Under the pieces are notes generated by a model. That model was not told the origin of the DNA. It saw nothing but the letters and a program-made list of their open reading frames with translations, and made no database searches. The position numbers and the translations under genes are program-made. A stretch of DNA of 64,000 bases, taken from NCBI GenBank assembly GCA_039621445.1, contig CP154954.1, forward strand, positions 77,262,073 to 77,326,072, read 5' to 3'. The DNA is from Euglena gracilis (taxonomy: Eukaryota > Euglenida > Euglenophyceae > Euglenales). Positions within the stretch are counted from its first letter, which is position 1, and every line of letters starts with the position of its first letter. Below are positions 1-11,440 of this stretch, one piece after another.

Positions 1-90
1 AGTCCGAGTGTCTCTTGCTTTTTCTTCTGCGCCGGTTTCTCCTGCTTTTACTTCTTCAAGGACAACCACCAGGCAGAATCGGAGGATGAC

Positions 91-1486
91 GTGGGGAGCG
101 ACAGCCTTCAATCGCCCCCTGGAGGTCCTAATGCCCCACCCAGAAACAATTTGAAATTTCATGGCCGTGACAGGCCAATGAAAGCAAAAATATTCCAAAA
201 TATTTCGCAAAATGGTCTTCCGTGGCTCCAGCATGATCCAGCTGTGGGAACGTGGTGCTCTGTGTGTCATGCTTTTTTTGGCGGGGTGAAAAAAGAACGC
301 CCTCGTGCTGCCCTGTTTGTTTTTATCGGAATGTCAAGGACCACGAGGATGGATCGTATCACGTTGCTGCTGTTGGAATGGTGAATTCAACGAACACATC
401 TTTATCCCAGGGCATGATTTCCTTACCAGCATCGGTGATTCCAAAGGAAAAAATGTTGTTTCGGACAGTTATGTTCATGGGAAGGAATGGTTTGAGATAC
501 ACCAAACTCCGACCTTTGTTGGAGTTGCAGCATGCCAATGGGGTGGATTATGATCTGCACTACGCTGCTCGCTACACCCAGTGGTTCTGAAGCATCTTGC
601 TGATGCATCCAGGGAGCACACACGCAAGCTGTGGGAGCTGGCAACGGCGCGGGCAGTGATGATCGATGAGGTGACGGAGGCCGGTCGTCAATGGGTCTCC
701 GTGACAACACAGATTTTCAGCCAAGGGGCATTTACCCAGTTTGTTGTTGTTGTCGTGGAAATACTTGGTGAAGGGCGAGGTGCACAATCTGTTAAAGCTG
801 CCGTGGCCAAAGTTTTTGCTGGAGTCAATGTCACCGCCTGGTTGGATGCCAATTTGGTTGCCTTGCGTGCTGACGGTGAATCTGTTTTGCTCAATGCATT
901 GCACAAGGATATTCAGCAAGAAGCGCCGAATGCAATCCAGTGGTATCGTGCTTCCCACAGAACACAGCGTGTTTGTTTTGATGTCACAGCTGTTCTAAAA
1001 GCGGACGGGGATGATCAGGAGGCCCAACAGGTGCGAGCCACGGCGAAGCGCTTGAACTCGTTGCTCACCAAGACAGCCCGCCTGTTCAGCGGGCCCACGA
1101 CGCGCTGGGCCGCACTGCGCAAAGTTGCCCGTGATTTGGGGTATTACATCAACCAATGTCAGGTGCCTGTTGGGCGCAAACGCTTGTTGAAGTTCAAAAG
1201 AGTACAAAAATACAGGTACATCTTTTTGAAACGCGCGGCGGCTCACTCTTGGTTGAATAATTTGAAGGTGTACCAGGTGCTCTTGATCCGAGGTTTGCAT
1301 GACCATTTGGAGATCTGTGACAGTTCACCCTCCTCCAATCGTCCCTCAAAAGAAGAAGAGTCACAAAATTACCCCCCATACAGTGCGTTGTATTCCTGCT
1401 TATGGTTTCAAGATCTCGTTACCAACAATCCGATTCTCGGCCTTTTTGCAACTTCATTGCGGAATGAGGGGTTTGACACCAAATAA
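91..1486 (+). pseudogene. broken hAT-like transposase (BED/TTF-finger plus catalytic core)
   Basis: Three reading frames together resemble a hAT-like transposase of the type seen in domesticated ZNF862/C17orf113 proteins. Frame 1 (91 to about 330) carries FQNISQNGLPWLQ and a C-x2-C pair (WCSVC). The homology moves to frame 3 (about 330-590) with KDHEDGSYH, and then to frame 2 (581-1486), open for 301 codons. That last frame has VMIDEVT (expected position of the first catalytic Asp), ASHRTQRV where the family has a conserved His-Ala-His-Arg-like box, and a TRWAALRKV box. Two frame changes mean it is not translatable as one protein. The dimerisation domain is not seen and the 5' end may lie outside the window. 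The assignment rests on motif order, not on a search. Confidence 0.55.
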
Positions 1487-1884
1487 ACAATTCAATTTCT
1501 CAGCGTGGAAGACATGAGTCGTCTGGGCATTCCACCTGGTGTGAGAAGGTTGTTGGAGGATGCCAAGAACCGCGTCCTTGGATCGACATCCAACGCACAT
1601 TTCAATCCCAAATGTGTCTGACAAGTGCCAAAAAAAAACTCTAAAAAGCACAAAAAATCAAAAAATGCAAAGTCAAAAAAAATAAAAAAGCAGGTCAGCC
1701 GGGGTATGGGCATGTGCAAATGTACCGGGGCTCTGCACTTGCCATGCAAGGGAGTAGCGCCCATCCCCCTACCACAGCAGCAGGGTGGGATTCCCTGCCA
1801 CGCTTTTGCGGGTTGAGCCGGGGCCAATGTCCGCTCAACTTTACGTCAATGGTGTCAGCAGATCAACCCTTCCCTTTTTGTATT
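1487..1884. other. A-rich spacer without gene
   Basis: This stretch follows the transposase relic. It is A-rich at 1625-1695, then has a mixed GC stretch. No protein family, RNA or repeat is recognised in it. Confidence 0.5.
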
Positions 1885-2036
1885 ATTTTTTGTGTATTCA
1901 TGCATTCTTTGTGTATCACCAAAATCCTGTGTATCACCAAAAAATATTTTTGTGTATCCATGTGTATCACCAAAAAAAATTCGTGTATCCCTGCGTATCA
2001 CCAAAAAAATTTTGTGTATCCCTTTGCACCTAGGAT
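1885..2036 (+). repeat. minisatellite of GTGTATCACCAAAAA units
   Basis: About six degenerate copies of a 17-30 bp unit centred on GTGTATCACC followed by an A run. Unit length varies with the A run. Overlapping open frames here only translate the repeat. Confidence 0.75.
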
Positions 2037-2106
2037 ACACACTAAGGAGAGGTCTGACGTGGCTCGTTGCCCATTGGGGTGTCCCCCCCCTCTCCATCCC
2101 ATTTTC

Positions 2107-2260
2107 TGACCGAGGGCTGTTGGGCACAAATTTTCTTTTACGGGGGGGGGTCGGGCTCACAAGGCCTTTGTGCTTCGCTGTCGGTGTCCCTTCCTCCCTG
2201 GTCGGTTTGCCTCAAGGGAGTACGAGACACGTCGGGCTCCGCACTTTGACCTTGTGAGGC
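2107..2260 (+). repeat. dispersed repeat, copy 1 (CTCACAAGGC family)
   Basis: It runs from CCGAGGGCTGTTGGGCACAA through a G run, GTCGGGCTCACAAGGC, a TTGTGCTTCGC block and a CTCAAGGGAGT block to a CGGGCTCCGCAC end. Related sequence recurs inverted at 8340-8435 and in the same sense at 8595-8690. Its end sequence forms the arms of the palindrome at 7898-7970. Confidence 0.6.
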
Positions 2261-4610
2261 CTGATTGTGCACTGCAATTAGGGGGGCCAAGGCGTTTTCT
2301 ATAACGCTTTGGACCCCAAATCTTTGGTAATGGGCGGTAAAGGCCTTCACCCCCCTCCACTGGCCAATTTCACAAACTTCTTGGGCTGAAAACCCCAATT
2401 TTTTGAGTAAACCAACTCCCGCCCTCTGGTGGAGTGGGCCCCCCACACCTGGGGGGATATCCCATGTTTGGCCAAAAAAGCTTTAGTGTTTGAAGCAACT
2501 GTGCCTGCGCTGATGGCTTTATAAAGGGGCTTTAGTGATATTAGGAGGTGACCCCCGGGTCTGACGAATAAACGTTTTAGCAGCCACTATGAAATCATTA
2601 AATGAAAGGGACTGATCTGGGGACATTGGGGTATGGACACAACCCTCGCTCACTTGTGGAATTTCTGGCTTTTACGCCTCATTTTGATGAAGCGCGCCTT
2701 GCTTAACACACTTGTGGTGCGTTTTTAATTGTTACAAATCAGAAGATCTGTACAAACAGAGGATTCGTGAGCAAAAAAGCAGGTGTGTGCGCAATGTACA
2801 TATATCAGTGGGGAAGGGGGCTTGGGCCAGCCCCAGGAGGATTGGGAGGGGATCCCAGAATGCCCCATATTTTTCAAAGTTTTTCTTCCAAAGTTTCTTT
2901 ACGCGGGGACAAAAGGGAATGGAATCTCAGTCCACCAAACCCTGGGATCAAAAGCATAGCACTGTATGCATTATGGGCCTGAGCCTTGGAAAATTGGAGT
3001 AATTGAATTAAAGCGTAAGCCACCTGGTCTGTGGTGGCTTCAGGGGGTACCCCCATTTTGTCCAAAATAACCCACAGAAGTGAAAAGGCACTTTGATACC
3101 GTCTTGAGCTTGGATTTCTCAGCAGGAAATCGTTAATGGTTTCAATTTGTACTTGCTTCCCTCCAAAAATTTAAAGAGCAAATCATGCCGAGTAGGGGCC
3201 ACCTGGGGGGGGGGTGGCATTTCCCCCTCTGCAGTTGGTGAACATGGTGGTACCCATGCAGGAGGTGATTTTCAGGCAGGGGGTCCCTGGAACTTATGTT
3301 GAAACATCTTTAACCTGGGTAGAAAATTTTAATAAATGACCAGGGGGGGTTTGCATAAAGATCACCCATGTTGTCCAGTGGGCAATGTAAGGCATCCACT
3401 GCTGTGGCTTCCCAGTGGGGCCACCTGGCCACAAATTTGGGCGTCTTTTTGTTTCCTGGGGAGGCAAAAAAGTCTGTTTCCAAGTTTATGAAATTTGTGA
3501 ACTGCTCCTTAGCCATTGAAAGAGTTGGGGGCTCTAAAGAGTCATCCCCTCTGTCCATTTCCCATCTGGTTATGGGGTCTGCCAGGCAGTCTTTTGAAGG
3601 CGCACAGTTGACATGCAGGTTTATTTGGTGCTCTATGCACCATTTGAAAAATGGTCTTAGCATTTTGTTGAAGGGGTCCTTTCTGCCCCCCCCCTTTGAT
3701 CAGGTAATAATAAATTTCCTGGTTGTACACTGACAAGGAAACTGTTTCCCCAGGTTTGCTTAAACCTTTCACGGTGTTTATTGCTGCACTCAACTCTTTA
3801 CATTTATGTGTAAAATGGAGTCTGCTCTCCAAAATTCCTGCACAATTTCTCCTGTGTGGATGTTCAGCCCCCCCCCCCCTCGGCATGAGTGCTGCTGTCT
3901 GAGTGCCAGTATCTGGTTGCATTTTGGGGGAAGGGTCTGCCCCCCAGGTGTCCAGCAGAGCTTTCATTTCCGTTAATTAGGCTTTGATTTCTTGGGAAAT
4001 GGTGTGTTTTGAGTCCCAGAGGGCGGTGGAATTTTCCACTAAAATTTTTTTCAGACAATCTGTAAAGGCCATTAAAAAGATCAGTGCCATTAGGTTGCAC
4101 CTTATCTGGCCCAAAATGGCAGCCAGGTGCCTCTTTGACATGGAATGTTTTTTAACAATTTTTCCCAGCTCCTTTTCTATGGCCTTGATTTTTTGGGGTG
4201 GCACCGCCAATTTTCCATCCTGTAAATTTATCTAAAATCCCAAATGATTCACGATCTGGGTGGGCTGCAGGGTGGACATTTTTATGTTGATTTCGAGTGC
4301 TGATTTTATTAAATCCCTGCCTACAGAGTTGAAATGATTTTGCAAAATATTTTGGGTTGGGGCCACCAGCAAATGTCATCCATGTTAAAAAAAAACCTGA
4401 ATGCCCCCTTTTCTCCACAGTTTTTCGAATGTTTTCATCACACTCATGAAAATTTGTGGCATTACGTTTAACCCAAAGCAGCCGGCTTGGAATTCCCGCA
4501 TCTCCGGGTGCCATGTCAACGCCTAAAAAGAACCTGTATCGGGTGGTGCGGGCAATTGTCCAATCGGACTTGTGGGGGGAAGCATAGGGGGGGGGGGCTG
4601 AAAGAAACAT
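2138..4610 (-). pseudogene. decayed DIRS-like retroelement pol gene (RT, RNase H, tyrosine recombinase)
   Basis: Reading down the minus strand, the domains come in DIRS order. At 4610-4150 there is a reverse-transcriptase segment in which the normal Tyr-Met-Asp-Asp region reads FFLTWMTFAGG, so the catalytic aspartates are lost, followed by LDKFTGWKIGG. At 4210-3977 lies a connection-like segment (VPPQKIKAIEKELGK). At 3967-3542 an RNase H-like part has LHFTHKCKEL. At 3663-3310 comes a linker with FFASPGNKKTPKF and ANPPWSFIK. At 3065-2874 a recombinase core-like part has NAYSAMLLIPGFGGLRF. At 2446-2138 the recombinase C-terminus has HQRAGVGLLKKLGF, IGQWRGV and a terminal HYQRF tyrosine. Frames change repeatedly, so it is inactive. 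A gypsy-like element is the main alternative, but the recombinase tail argues against it. Confidence 0.6.
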
Positions 4611-4826
4611 GGTGTTTCTAACCCACCCTCGACGAAAAGTTGCCGTGGCGTATCCGCCTCAGATTCAAATGTGCCTATCGGCACCAGTGCGAGATTTTGC
4701 CGGGGGGAATGGGTGGTAGCCGATCGGCTTTCCAACAAAAGGGGTTGTTCCTTTTGGGCATGGGGTTGCTCTATAGGACCAAGTAACCAAGTGTACGTCA
4801 GTAACCAAGTGTACGTCCAACCCGTT

Positions 4827-5125
4827 TCCTCGATTTCGGCCTTCGGTGCACAAGGTGAAAATTTGGAGTAACAAAAGGAAAAATAAATAATATAAAATTT
4901 GAAAGCCCTTTTCCCCAATTAAGAGGCAGAGCACAAGGCTGGTGGGAAAGCCCAATGGGCTACACAAAGAAAGGCCAAGTGACTTGGCTGTCCGTTTCGG
5001 ACTTCAAATGAAAACAAATCAAACTTTGGAAATCAAGTGTTGAATGAAATACCAAAATGGAGTAAAATATGATACCACCCGTGGAGAGGAGAACCAGAAT
5101 AAGGTTTTGCTCTGTAGAGCTTGAC
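4827..5125 (+). repeat. about 300-bp direct repeat, copy 1
   Basis: This block, from the TTTCCTCG and TTCGGCCTTCGG region to GTTTTGCTCTGTAGAGC, recurs with few changes at 5628-5925, about 800 bp away and in the same orientation. The pair could be the long terminal repeats of a very short element with an internal part of about 500 bp, or two satellite units. No coding capacity is seen. Confidence 0.65.
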
Positions 5126-5627
5126 ACCGATAGGTGTGGGGATGCCCATCGGGCAGGGGGAGGATTACTCGAAACAGACACCGATAGGTGGGGCACACGC
5201 GGGGAAGGAGGATTACCTGCAAAGTGACTCAGTGCTTGAGTACCCCTATGGGGTTGAGAATGCTCATTAGAGCTAGTTAATAATGCCGCAGGTTCAAGTC
5301 CTCGAAGTGAACCAATCAATACAGCGTAGTCAATTCGAGTTGTGCTCTGCATTTTTGAAGCAAAAACACAAAAAACAAGTGTAAATTGTGGTGTAAAATG
5401 CAGAAACAAGAACAAAAAGAGGGGATATTATAAAAAGTAAGCAGAATCCCGAACTCTCAGGTTTGAAGCAGCGTATACTGCGAACCGTCAGAGGACGTGT
5501 CCGTGCGCATGACTTTGGCCGGAAACGGCTTGTAGTGCCTGTAATCTCCTATAGGCGAGGCACCACTCGACCTTTTGCGGTCAAACGGATCGAAAAACCT
5601 AAACTGCTACCAACTGTACGTCCAACC

Positions 5628-5925
5628 CTTTTCCTCGCTTTCGGCCTTCGGTGCGCAAGGTGAAAAGTTGGAGTAACAAAAGGAAAAATAAAATAATATA
5701 AAAGTTGAAAGCCCTTTTCCCCAATTAAGAGGCAGAGCACAAGGCTGGTGGGAAAGCCCTATGGGCTACACAAAGAATGGCCAAGTGACTTGGCTGTCCG
5801 TTTCGGACTTCAAATGAAAACAAATCAAACTTGGAAATCAAGTGTTGAATGAAATACCAAAATGGAATAAAATATAATTCCACCTGTAGAGAGGAGAACC
5901 AGAATAAGGTTTTGCTCTATAGAGC
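5628..5925 (+). repeat. about 300-bp direct repeat, copy 2
   Basis: Second copy of the 4827-5125 block. Fragments of the same surroundings appear again downstream: GTTGTGCTCTGCAT at 5339 and 6242, and GCTACCAAxTGxACGTCCAA at about 5609 and 6510. A longer, eroded unit of roughly 0.8-0.9 kb therefore seems to have been repeated about three times between 4.7 and 6.6 kb. Confidence 0.6.
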
Positions 5926-6599
5926 TAGGTATTCCTAATTCAGGCCGTTGGCCATCTTTACGAATACCACCTAGCATAGTACTGTGCATGGGGCTCAAAG
6001 CTATATCTGGCCGTAGGCTTATACCTACATACACAGTACCATGGCCTTACGGCTGCCTGGTACACACAAAGGCGTTTCGCCTTGTGACAATGACAAATGA
6101 GTCAATGTGTCTTCGTGTGGTTGCTGTTTGGGTGGTCGGGAACTGGAACTTGTTTCCATCGATCCGTTCCAATTCCCGCCATCTTCTGCAAGATTTGCCA
6201 ATGAACTCAGCAACAAGTCATAGTAAAATTTAGGGTTAGGGGTTGTGCTCTGCATCTTTTGAGATGGGTACAAAGACAAAAACCCAAAAACTCACAGAGA
6301 TAAGCAGTGAAACAGGGACCAGAAAAGTTGTATCGGCGATTACCAAAGAGCTTACTGAGACCTGTATCAGTGCTTAAAGGTTGGCTAGAGGCCAGGGACA
6401 GTACTTACACCGTGTTTCACGTCTCAGCACGATCCTCACCACCAGTCAAACACAGAGATTCTCTGTGTTTCTGTGTGGAACGTCTCTGTGGGATCGTTGC
6501 TTAAATCTGCTACCAAGTGCACGTCCAAAGCTTTCTAGTGGTGCGATCGTCACTGAACCCATTCTGCAGTATCCTACTGAGCTGGGACGTGCCTGGTAC

Positions 6600-7050
6600 A
6601 CAGAGGGGTGAGAGGGGTGGGAGGGTGGGGTGAGAGGGGTGAGATGTGGGAGGGGTGGGAGTGGCATGGGGATGACGGGGGCCCGCCGGAGAAGTCAAGA
6701 GGAAGGAGAAGGAAGAAGCACAGGCAGAAGGCGAAGGGGCCCGAGGGGCTTAGACCGAAGTCCTGCCTTGGATGGGATGGTGCGGGCTGGGTCTCCCTCC
6801 CGCATGGCATGGGCCGAAGCCGTCACCACCTGTGGCCAGAAGCCGTCGATTCGAAGCCCTCATGGGTTGTGGCCGAGGCCCTCCCTGGAAGGTGGAGCTG
6901 GGTCCTGTCACATCAGCTGTAGCCGAAGCCCTCCCAAGCTGTGGCCGGAAGTCGACGGCGCGAAGCCCTCAGGCGCTGTGGCCGATGCCCGCCGAGACGG
7001 TGTGGGCTGGGACCCCCTCCCGGCCTGTGGCCGAAGCCCTCCCACTCGTA
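6600..7050 (+). repeat. degenerate GC-rich tandem repeats
   Basis: At 6604-6662 there is a GGGTGAGAGG-type short tandem. From about 6800 to 7045 a unit of roughly 50-60 bp recurs, built around CTGTGGCCGAAGCCCTCCC. The 176-codon open frame here (6630-7160) is explained by the repeat and resembles no known protein. Confidence 0.6.
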
Positions 7051-7687
7051 ACCCCCTGAACCTGCGAGCCCCCTTCCCAGGACCCTCACCAGCCCCTGGT
7101 CCCCCATCTCTTGACGGAAAAAAAAAGAAAGCTGAGGAAAAAAACGGGAGAAAAAAATAGAAGATGACGGCCCAAGGGGTATCTTTGGACTGTTCTGTGA
7201 GTGAACCGTGGTGCAGGTGCTTGTTGCTCCCCCCTGCTGCTGTAGGAGACCAACCACCCCAAGGATCTGCATTTGAACACCGCCCCGTCCCCTACACGAA
7301 AAAAAAAAACGGACAGACAAAAAGAAAGAGTCAAGTTTGTGTTTGTTAAGAAGAAATTACCAGCGCCTTTTTGCCAAAGGCAAGTTTAGCTTCCCTTGGC
7401 AGCTTTTTAAGGAGGGGAGTGTGGGCACTGGGAAGAAAATTAAGATTCCAGCAGAAGGATTAGGATTAACATAAAAAACATTTTGTGTTTGTTGTAGTGG
7501 CACACAGCATATTTCGTTTGCACGGTTTTTCAGAACTTCAACAGTTTTTTCAAGCTTTGTTGCATTGTGATTAGGGAAATTCCAAGGTTGGTTCCAGGCA
7601 CCCTGGGTGACTTGTTTGATCCAAGCCAGTGGCAGGGCCTGCAGGCCGAGCCTCCAGGTAACTGTGGAGGTTGTAAGGCCAACACCC

Positions 7688-7716
7688 CGAACACACACAC
7701 GCGCGCGCGCGCGCGC

Positions 7717-7776
<60 letters not shown>

Positions 7777-7817
7777 GCGCTCACACATACACACACACAC
7801 ACACACACGCTCGCACA

Positions 7818-7873
<56 letters not shown>

Positions 7874-7892
7874 ACACACACACACACACACA
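7688..7892. repeat. CA/CG/GCAC microsatellite
   Basis: About 200 bp of nearly unbroken purine-pyrimidine alternation: CG steps, then about 15 ACGC/GCAC tetramers, then CA tracts with short interruptions, then CG steps again. Long Cys/Val/Arg or His/Thr open frames across it are artefacts. The composition favours left-handed Z-DNA. Confidence 0.95.
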
Positions 7893-7897
7893 AGTGC

Positions 7898-7970
7898 GAC
7901 ACCTCGGGCTCCGCACATTGCAATTGTGAGGTCATGCCTCACAATTGCAAAGTGCGGAGCCCGAGGTGTC
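7898..7970. repeat. 73-bp near-perfect palindrome
   Basis: Two 34-bp arms (7898-7931 and 7937-7970) match as reverse complements at 33 of 34 positions around a 5-base loop TCATG. It starts directly after the CA microsatellite. The arm carries the CTCGGGCTCCGCAC block also found near 2235, so it looks like two inverted ends of the same dispersed repeat joined head to head. Confidence 0.9.
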
Positions 7971-8339
7971 CCTTTTTCCTTTTAGGTTTACCTCGAGGGA
8001 GTAGGGTTGGCCCTCATGATCAATTCCTCCCAGGTCGTGCCTCCCGGGAGACCTAAGATGTTGCTTGGGGCTTTAGCCGTCGGAAAAAGAAATTGTTTTC
8101 GTGGGACTCGAAAAGGCCCCATTTCGTACGAGGTGGGCTACTGTATACAGCTTTTTGGGCCCCCCTCCTTCCACCCCCCATGAGCGGACCCCTGGAAAGG
8201 GATCCCAAGGATGCGTCAGGGCATACCTCCCACAGACCAGGTCTGTGCCTGGTATCCCTCTGAACAGAATGCCTGGCCCAGAAAAGGAAGCGGGCATAGC
8301 CGTTGTAGGGGGCTTTGCTCCAGGCGTATAATTTCTTGG

Positions 8340-8690
8340 ACACCGAAGGCCGAGGGCGAAGCACAAATGCCTTGTGAGCCCGACCCCCCCCACCCGTAAA
8401 GGAAAATTTGTGTTCAAGAGCCCTCGGCCTGAAGAAGATGGGGGCTAGGGGTGGCAGAGGGGGGGAGCGGAGGAGCAAGAAGCCACGTCGCCCTTTCGGA
8501 GCAGCATTGCCAGCCAACTCTGGCGAGGCGGCGATAAGCGGGGACTCCTACCCAGCGCAGCGACCAATCACACAGCACCGCCAGCGAGCACGGCATGGCC
8601 TCACAAGGTCCTTCCTTGTGCTTCGCCCTCGTTGTCCCTTCCACCCTTGTCGGTTTTTTCCCTCGAGGGAGTGCGATTCTCCGAAATAAT
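8340..8690. repeat. dispersed repeat copies 2 (inverted) and 3
   Basis: Bases 8340-8435 are the reverse complement of 2107-2190, including GTGAGCCCGAC and the long C run. Bases 8595-8690 repeat the CTCACAAGG to CTCGAGGGAGTGCG part in the forward sense. Between them is a short GC-rich stretch with no gene. Confidence 0.6.
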
Positions 8691-10119
8691 GCCAGCGCGG
8701 CTTCACGTCAAAAAAAAACCGCCAAAGTTGCCGGAAACTGCGGTTACAGGGAAATTTTGTTCAAATTTGCGGCATTTTTTTATAAATCGAAACTATTTCC
8801 ACAAAGCGGAAATTGGAGAAAATTTGGCACCTAAAAAGAGCCCAGAAAATACCGAGTTTTATCAAACATTGTAAAGATTGGTAAATTTTGCAATAAAATG
8901 GCGGAATAAACCGCCTTCGTTACCTTTTTTTTTTGAAACGTTCACGACGGGCTGGAACTCATTGTTCATTTTTCCATTTCATTTCCATTGCAGGTTTATG
9001 CGGGAAAATTGTGTAAAAAATTGCGAACAAAATTTGGACACACATTTTGGAAAATGTGGGGAAATGCGGCATTCAAAAAAAAATTGGGGACATCAATTCC
9101 CCCCTTGACTGTGATAAAGACAATTTTTTTTTGGTTGGGCTCATAATTTTTTAAAAAAAAGTGGTTTAGGTTCGTTGAGCTCATGAAATATTTTTCCCCC
9201 AGTTCCCTTATCCTTTGGGGAGGACGAATGCCACATACCATCCCAACTTGTTCCGTTTTGGTTTTTTGACAGAAGCTTGGCCCAGAGAAATTGTGACAGA
9301 CGTGCCTGTATCAGCGTCGAATGCCTTCGCTGCACCACATTGCTCATGGAAAATGTGTTCTAACCCACACATGCTTCATTTATTCAGCTCGCTCATTTTG
9401 AATCCGAGAAAAACGTTCCGCCCAACCACATGGGTACGGGAAAAATGCAACCGGCAGGGGTATCATGCACAACCCATGTCAAGCAAAGGGGGGCTTTCCG
9501 TCCGACTGGCAACTTGGAACACATACCCCATGGGAAGGGGCTGCAGCGACGTTTCTCAAACCGGGTCATTTCCTCAAGCATGCTGCATACCTTGCCTTGC
9601 TCAGCAGGCATCAGAAAACGCAGATTTCTACAGGGTACAAAAATTTGTTGCGACACATCCGTTCCGCAGATCCTGTCCAGGGATTTTTTGTTTAAGCCTG
9701 GGGGGCCCCTTTGGGGTCCAAAGTTAGAAAAAAATCCCTGACCCTGTCCGAGGTTCTTCACAACAATGGAGATTTGCGCAGATTGTCCTTCAAAGAGGGA
9801 CAGTCCTCCCGCGGAGATGAAAGCACATGATTCAGCCCAGGAGGGGAAAAAATATGACACTGTGAAATATAAGAGGTGGTGCCCGTCAGTAATAAGCATT
9901 TTGTTGACCAAAAAATCCAAAAAAGACCAAAAATTGACAGAATCTTAAATCTTCTTGGAAAATCGGGGCCAAAAACAAGGAATTTTTCAAAGTCAAAAAA
10001 CTCTCCAGCAAAAACCCAAAAATTGCCAGAAAAACACTAAAAAAAGCAACCCCCCCAAAAACAAAAAATTTTGCCAAAACAAAAAAACAACAACGAATTT
10101 GCAATTTTCCCCCCGTGAC
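8691..10119. other. AT-rich unassigned sequence, possible coding relic on minus strand
   Basis: 8691-9390 is AT-rich with A and T runs and no recognised gene. On the minus strand between 9760 and 9393, and again at 9347-9190, the translation looks protein-like (for example NLRFLMPAEQGKVCSMLEEM) but matches no family I know and is broken. 9880-10100 is A-rich with CAAAAAATT-type repeats. Confidence 0.3.
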
Positions 10120-10513
10120 CAGGCTTTTGCTTAAGGACCCCTGGGGGGGGGGGGTACTGGCTAGCCAATCGGCTAGACACTGGAAAAAGTGGACTAGCTA
10201 GACCCCCCCTCCCCCCCGGGGGGGGGGTCCCCCCGGACTGGAAAAATGAGGTTTTTAACAGGTTTTTTGGCTGATTTTGTTCCAAAAATTCCCAAAAATG
10301 GCCAAAAACGGGCATTTTTGGCCATTTTTGGGGGTCCCAAAAAAAATTTTCGGCGCTTCGCGCCGGTCACTGGAAAAAAAAATTCCACAAGCTAGCCCTG
10401 CTAGCAGACCCCCCCCGGGGGGGTCTGCTAGAAAACCCACTAGCCAAATTTGGACTAGCTGCAGTCCAGCCCCCCCCCCCCGGGGGTACTGCAATCCCTT
10501 AAGCAAAAGCCTG
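10120..10513. mobile_element. hAT-type MITE, CAGGCTTTTGCTTAAGG termini, copy 1
   Basis: Inverted ends CAGGCTTTTGCTTAAGG and CCTTAAGCAAAAGCCTG enclose 394 bp. An 8-bp direct repeat CCCGTGAC flanks it exactly (10112-10119 and 10514-10521), the duplication length of hAT transposons. The interior holds G/C foldbacks and a GGCGCTTCGCGCC hairpin, and no open frame, so it must depend on a transposase elsewhere. A second right-end fragment (10540-10640) follows directly. Further copies lie at 29313-29705 and 43401-43835. Confidence 0.85.
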
Positions 10514-10874
10514 CCCGTGACCCAGTGGACCAGTGGACCCCCCCAGGGGGGTCCACTAGGATTTCCACCAGCCAAATTTGGACTAGCCGCAGTCCACCCC
10601 CCCCCCACCGGGAGGTATTGCGAACCCTTAAGCAAAAGCCTATTCGGATAGAATCCTTTGATTCTCGAGAACAAGCAGTTCCTCATCTTTTTGCCCAAAG
10701 GTGACCAAGCAAAACCAATGCATCCCTGCGGTCGAAAAAAAAAGGGCAGGGTCACGGAATCGAAGAGCTACTGCTTTCCCAAGCGCTGAAACATGGGCGG
10801 AAGTATCTCAGCAAGTGACGGTCAGCCTAAAAAGGGGCCCCCTTGGCAAACAACGCTGCCTTGCACACACCTCC

Positions 10875-11345
10875 CACACGCGCGCACGCACGCACGCACG
10901 CATGCACGCACGCACCCGCCCCCCCCCCCTTGTCCACCGACCGGGTTCCTGCAACCCCCGACCAGGGGGGGGGGTCGTACACCCCCCACAACCTGCAACC
11001 CCCGACCGGGGGGTGGTCATACCACTAGGGGCCAAAACAAAACCAAAAACCAAAAAAGGTGCAATTTCATAACGGTAATATTCCTCCCCATTAGGTGAGG
11101 GACCAATGCCATCACTACACTCAAACAAAACAGGACTCCCCGGAGGGAACATGACGAACACTCAATGGACAGGAAACACGGGAAAAAAGCTGGTCAATAA
11201 GCACATGAGAGGAAAAATTTTGGTGGTCACCTGCAACCCCCGACCAGGGAGGGTGGTCGTACACCCCCCTCAACCTGCAACCCCCGACCGGGGGGTGGTC
11301 GGTATATAGGGGTGGTCGGTGGACAAGGGGGGGGGGGGGCGGGCA

Positions 11346-11438
<93 letters not shown>
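10875..11438. mobile_element. TIR element inserted into a GCAC/CA microsatellite
   Basis: A GCAC array (10875-10914) is interrupted at about 10915 by CCGCCCC followed by TTGTCCACCGACC. The reverse complement of that end closes the element at about 11342, and a GCAC array plus 36 or more CA repeats follows to 11438. Both flanking arrays run in the same sense, so the element of about 430 bp most likely landed inside one array. The interior has repeated CTGCAACCCCCGACC blocks and no gene. Confidence 0.7.

Positions 11439-11440
<2 letters not shown>

Noticed and set aside
5258-5315. tRNA-like stretch with GGTTCAAGTCC and a GAACCA end
   Set aside because: The T-stem has two mismatches and no cloverleaf can be drawn. 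It may be a chance B box or a primer-binding-like relic.
6230-6245. TTTAGGGTTAGGGG as a telomere remnant
   Set aside because: It is only two units long, with no array. The nearby GATGGGTTAGG words at 61680-61706 belong to a mobile element.
6630-7160. 176-codon plus-strand frame
   Set aside because: It is explained by the degenerate GC-rich tandem repeat and has no recognisable domain.
7357-7935. 192-codon minus-strand and overlapping frames rich in Cys/Val/Arg or His/Thr
   Set aside because: They are translations of the CA/CG/GCAC microsatellite and exist in several frames on both strands.
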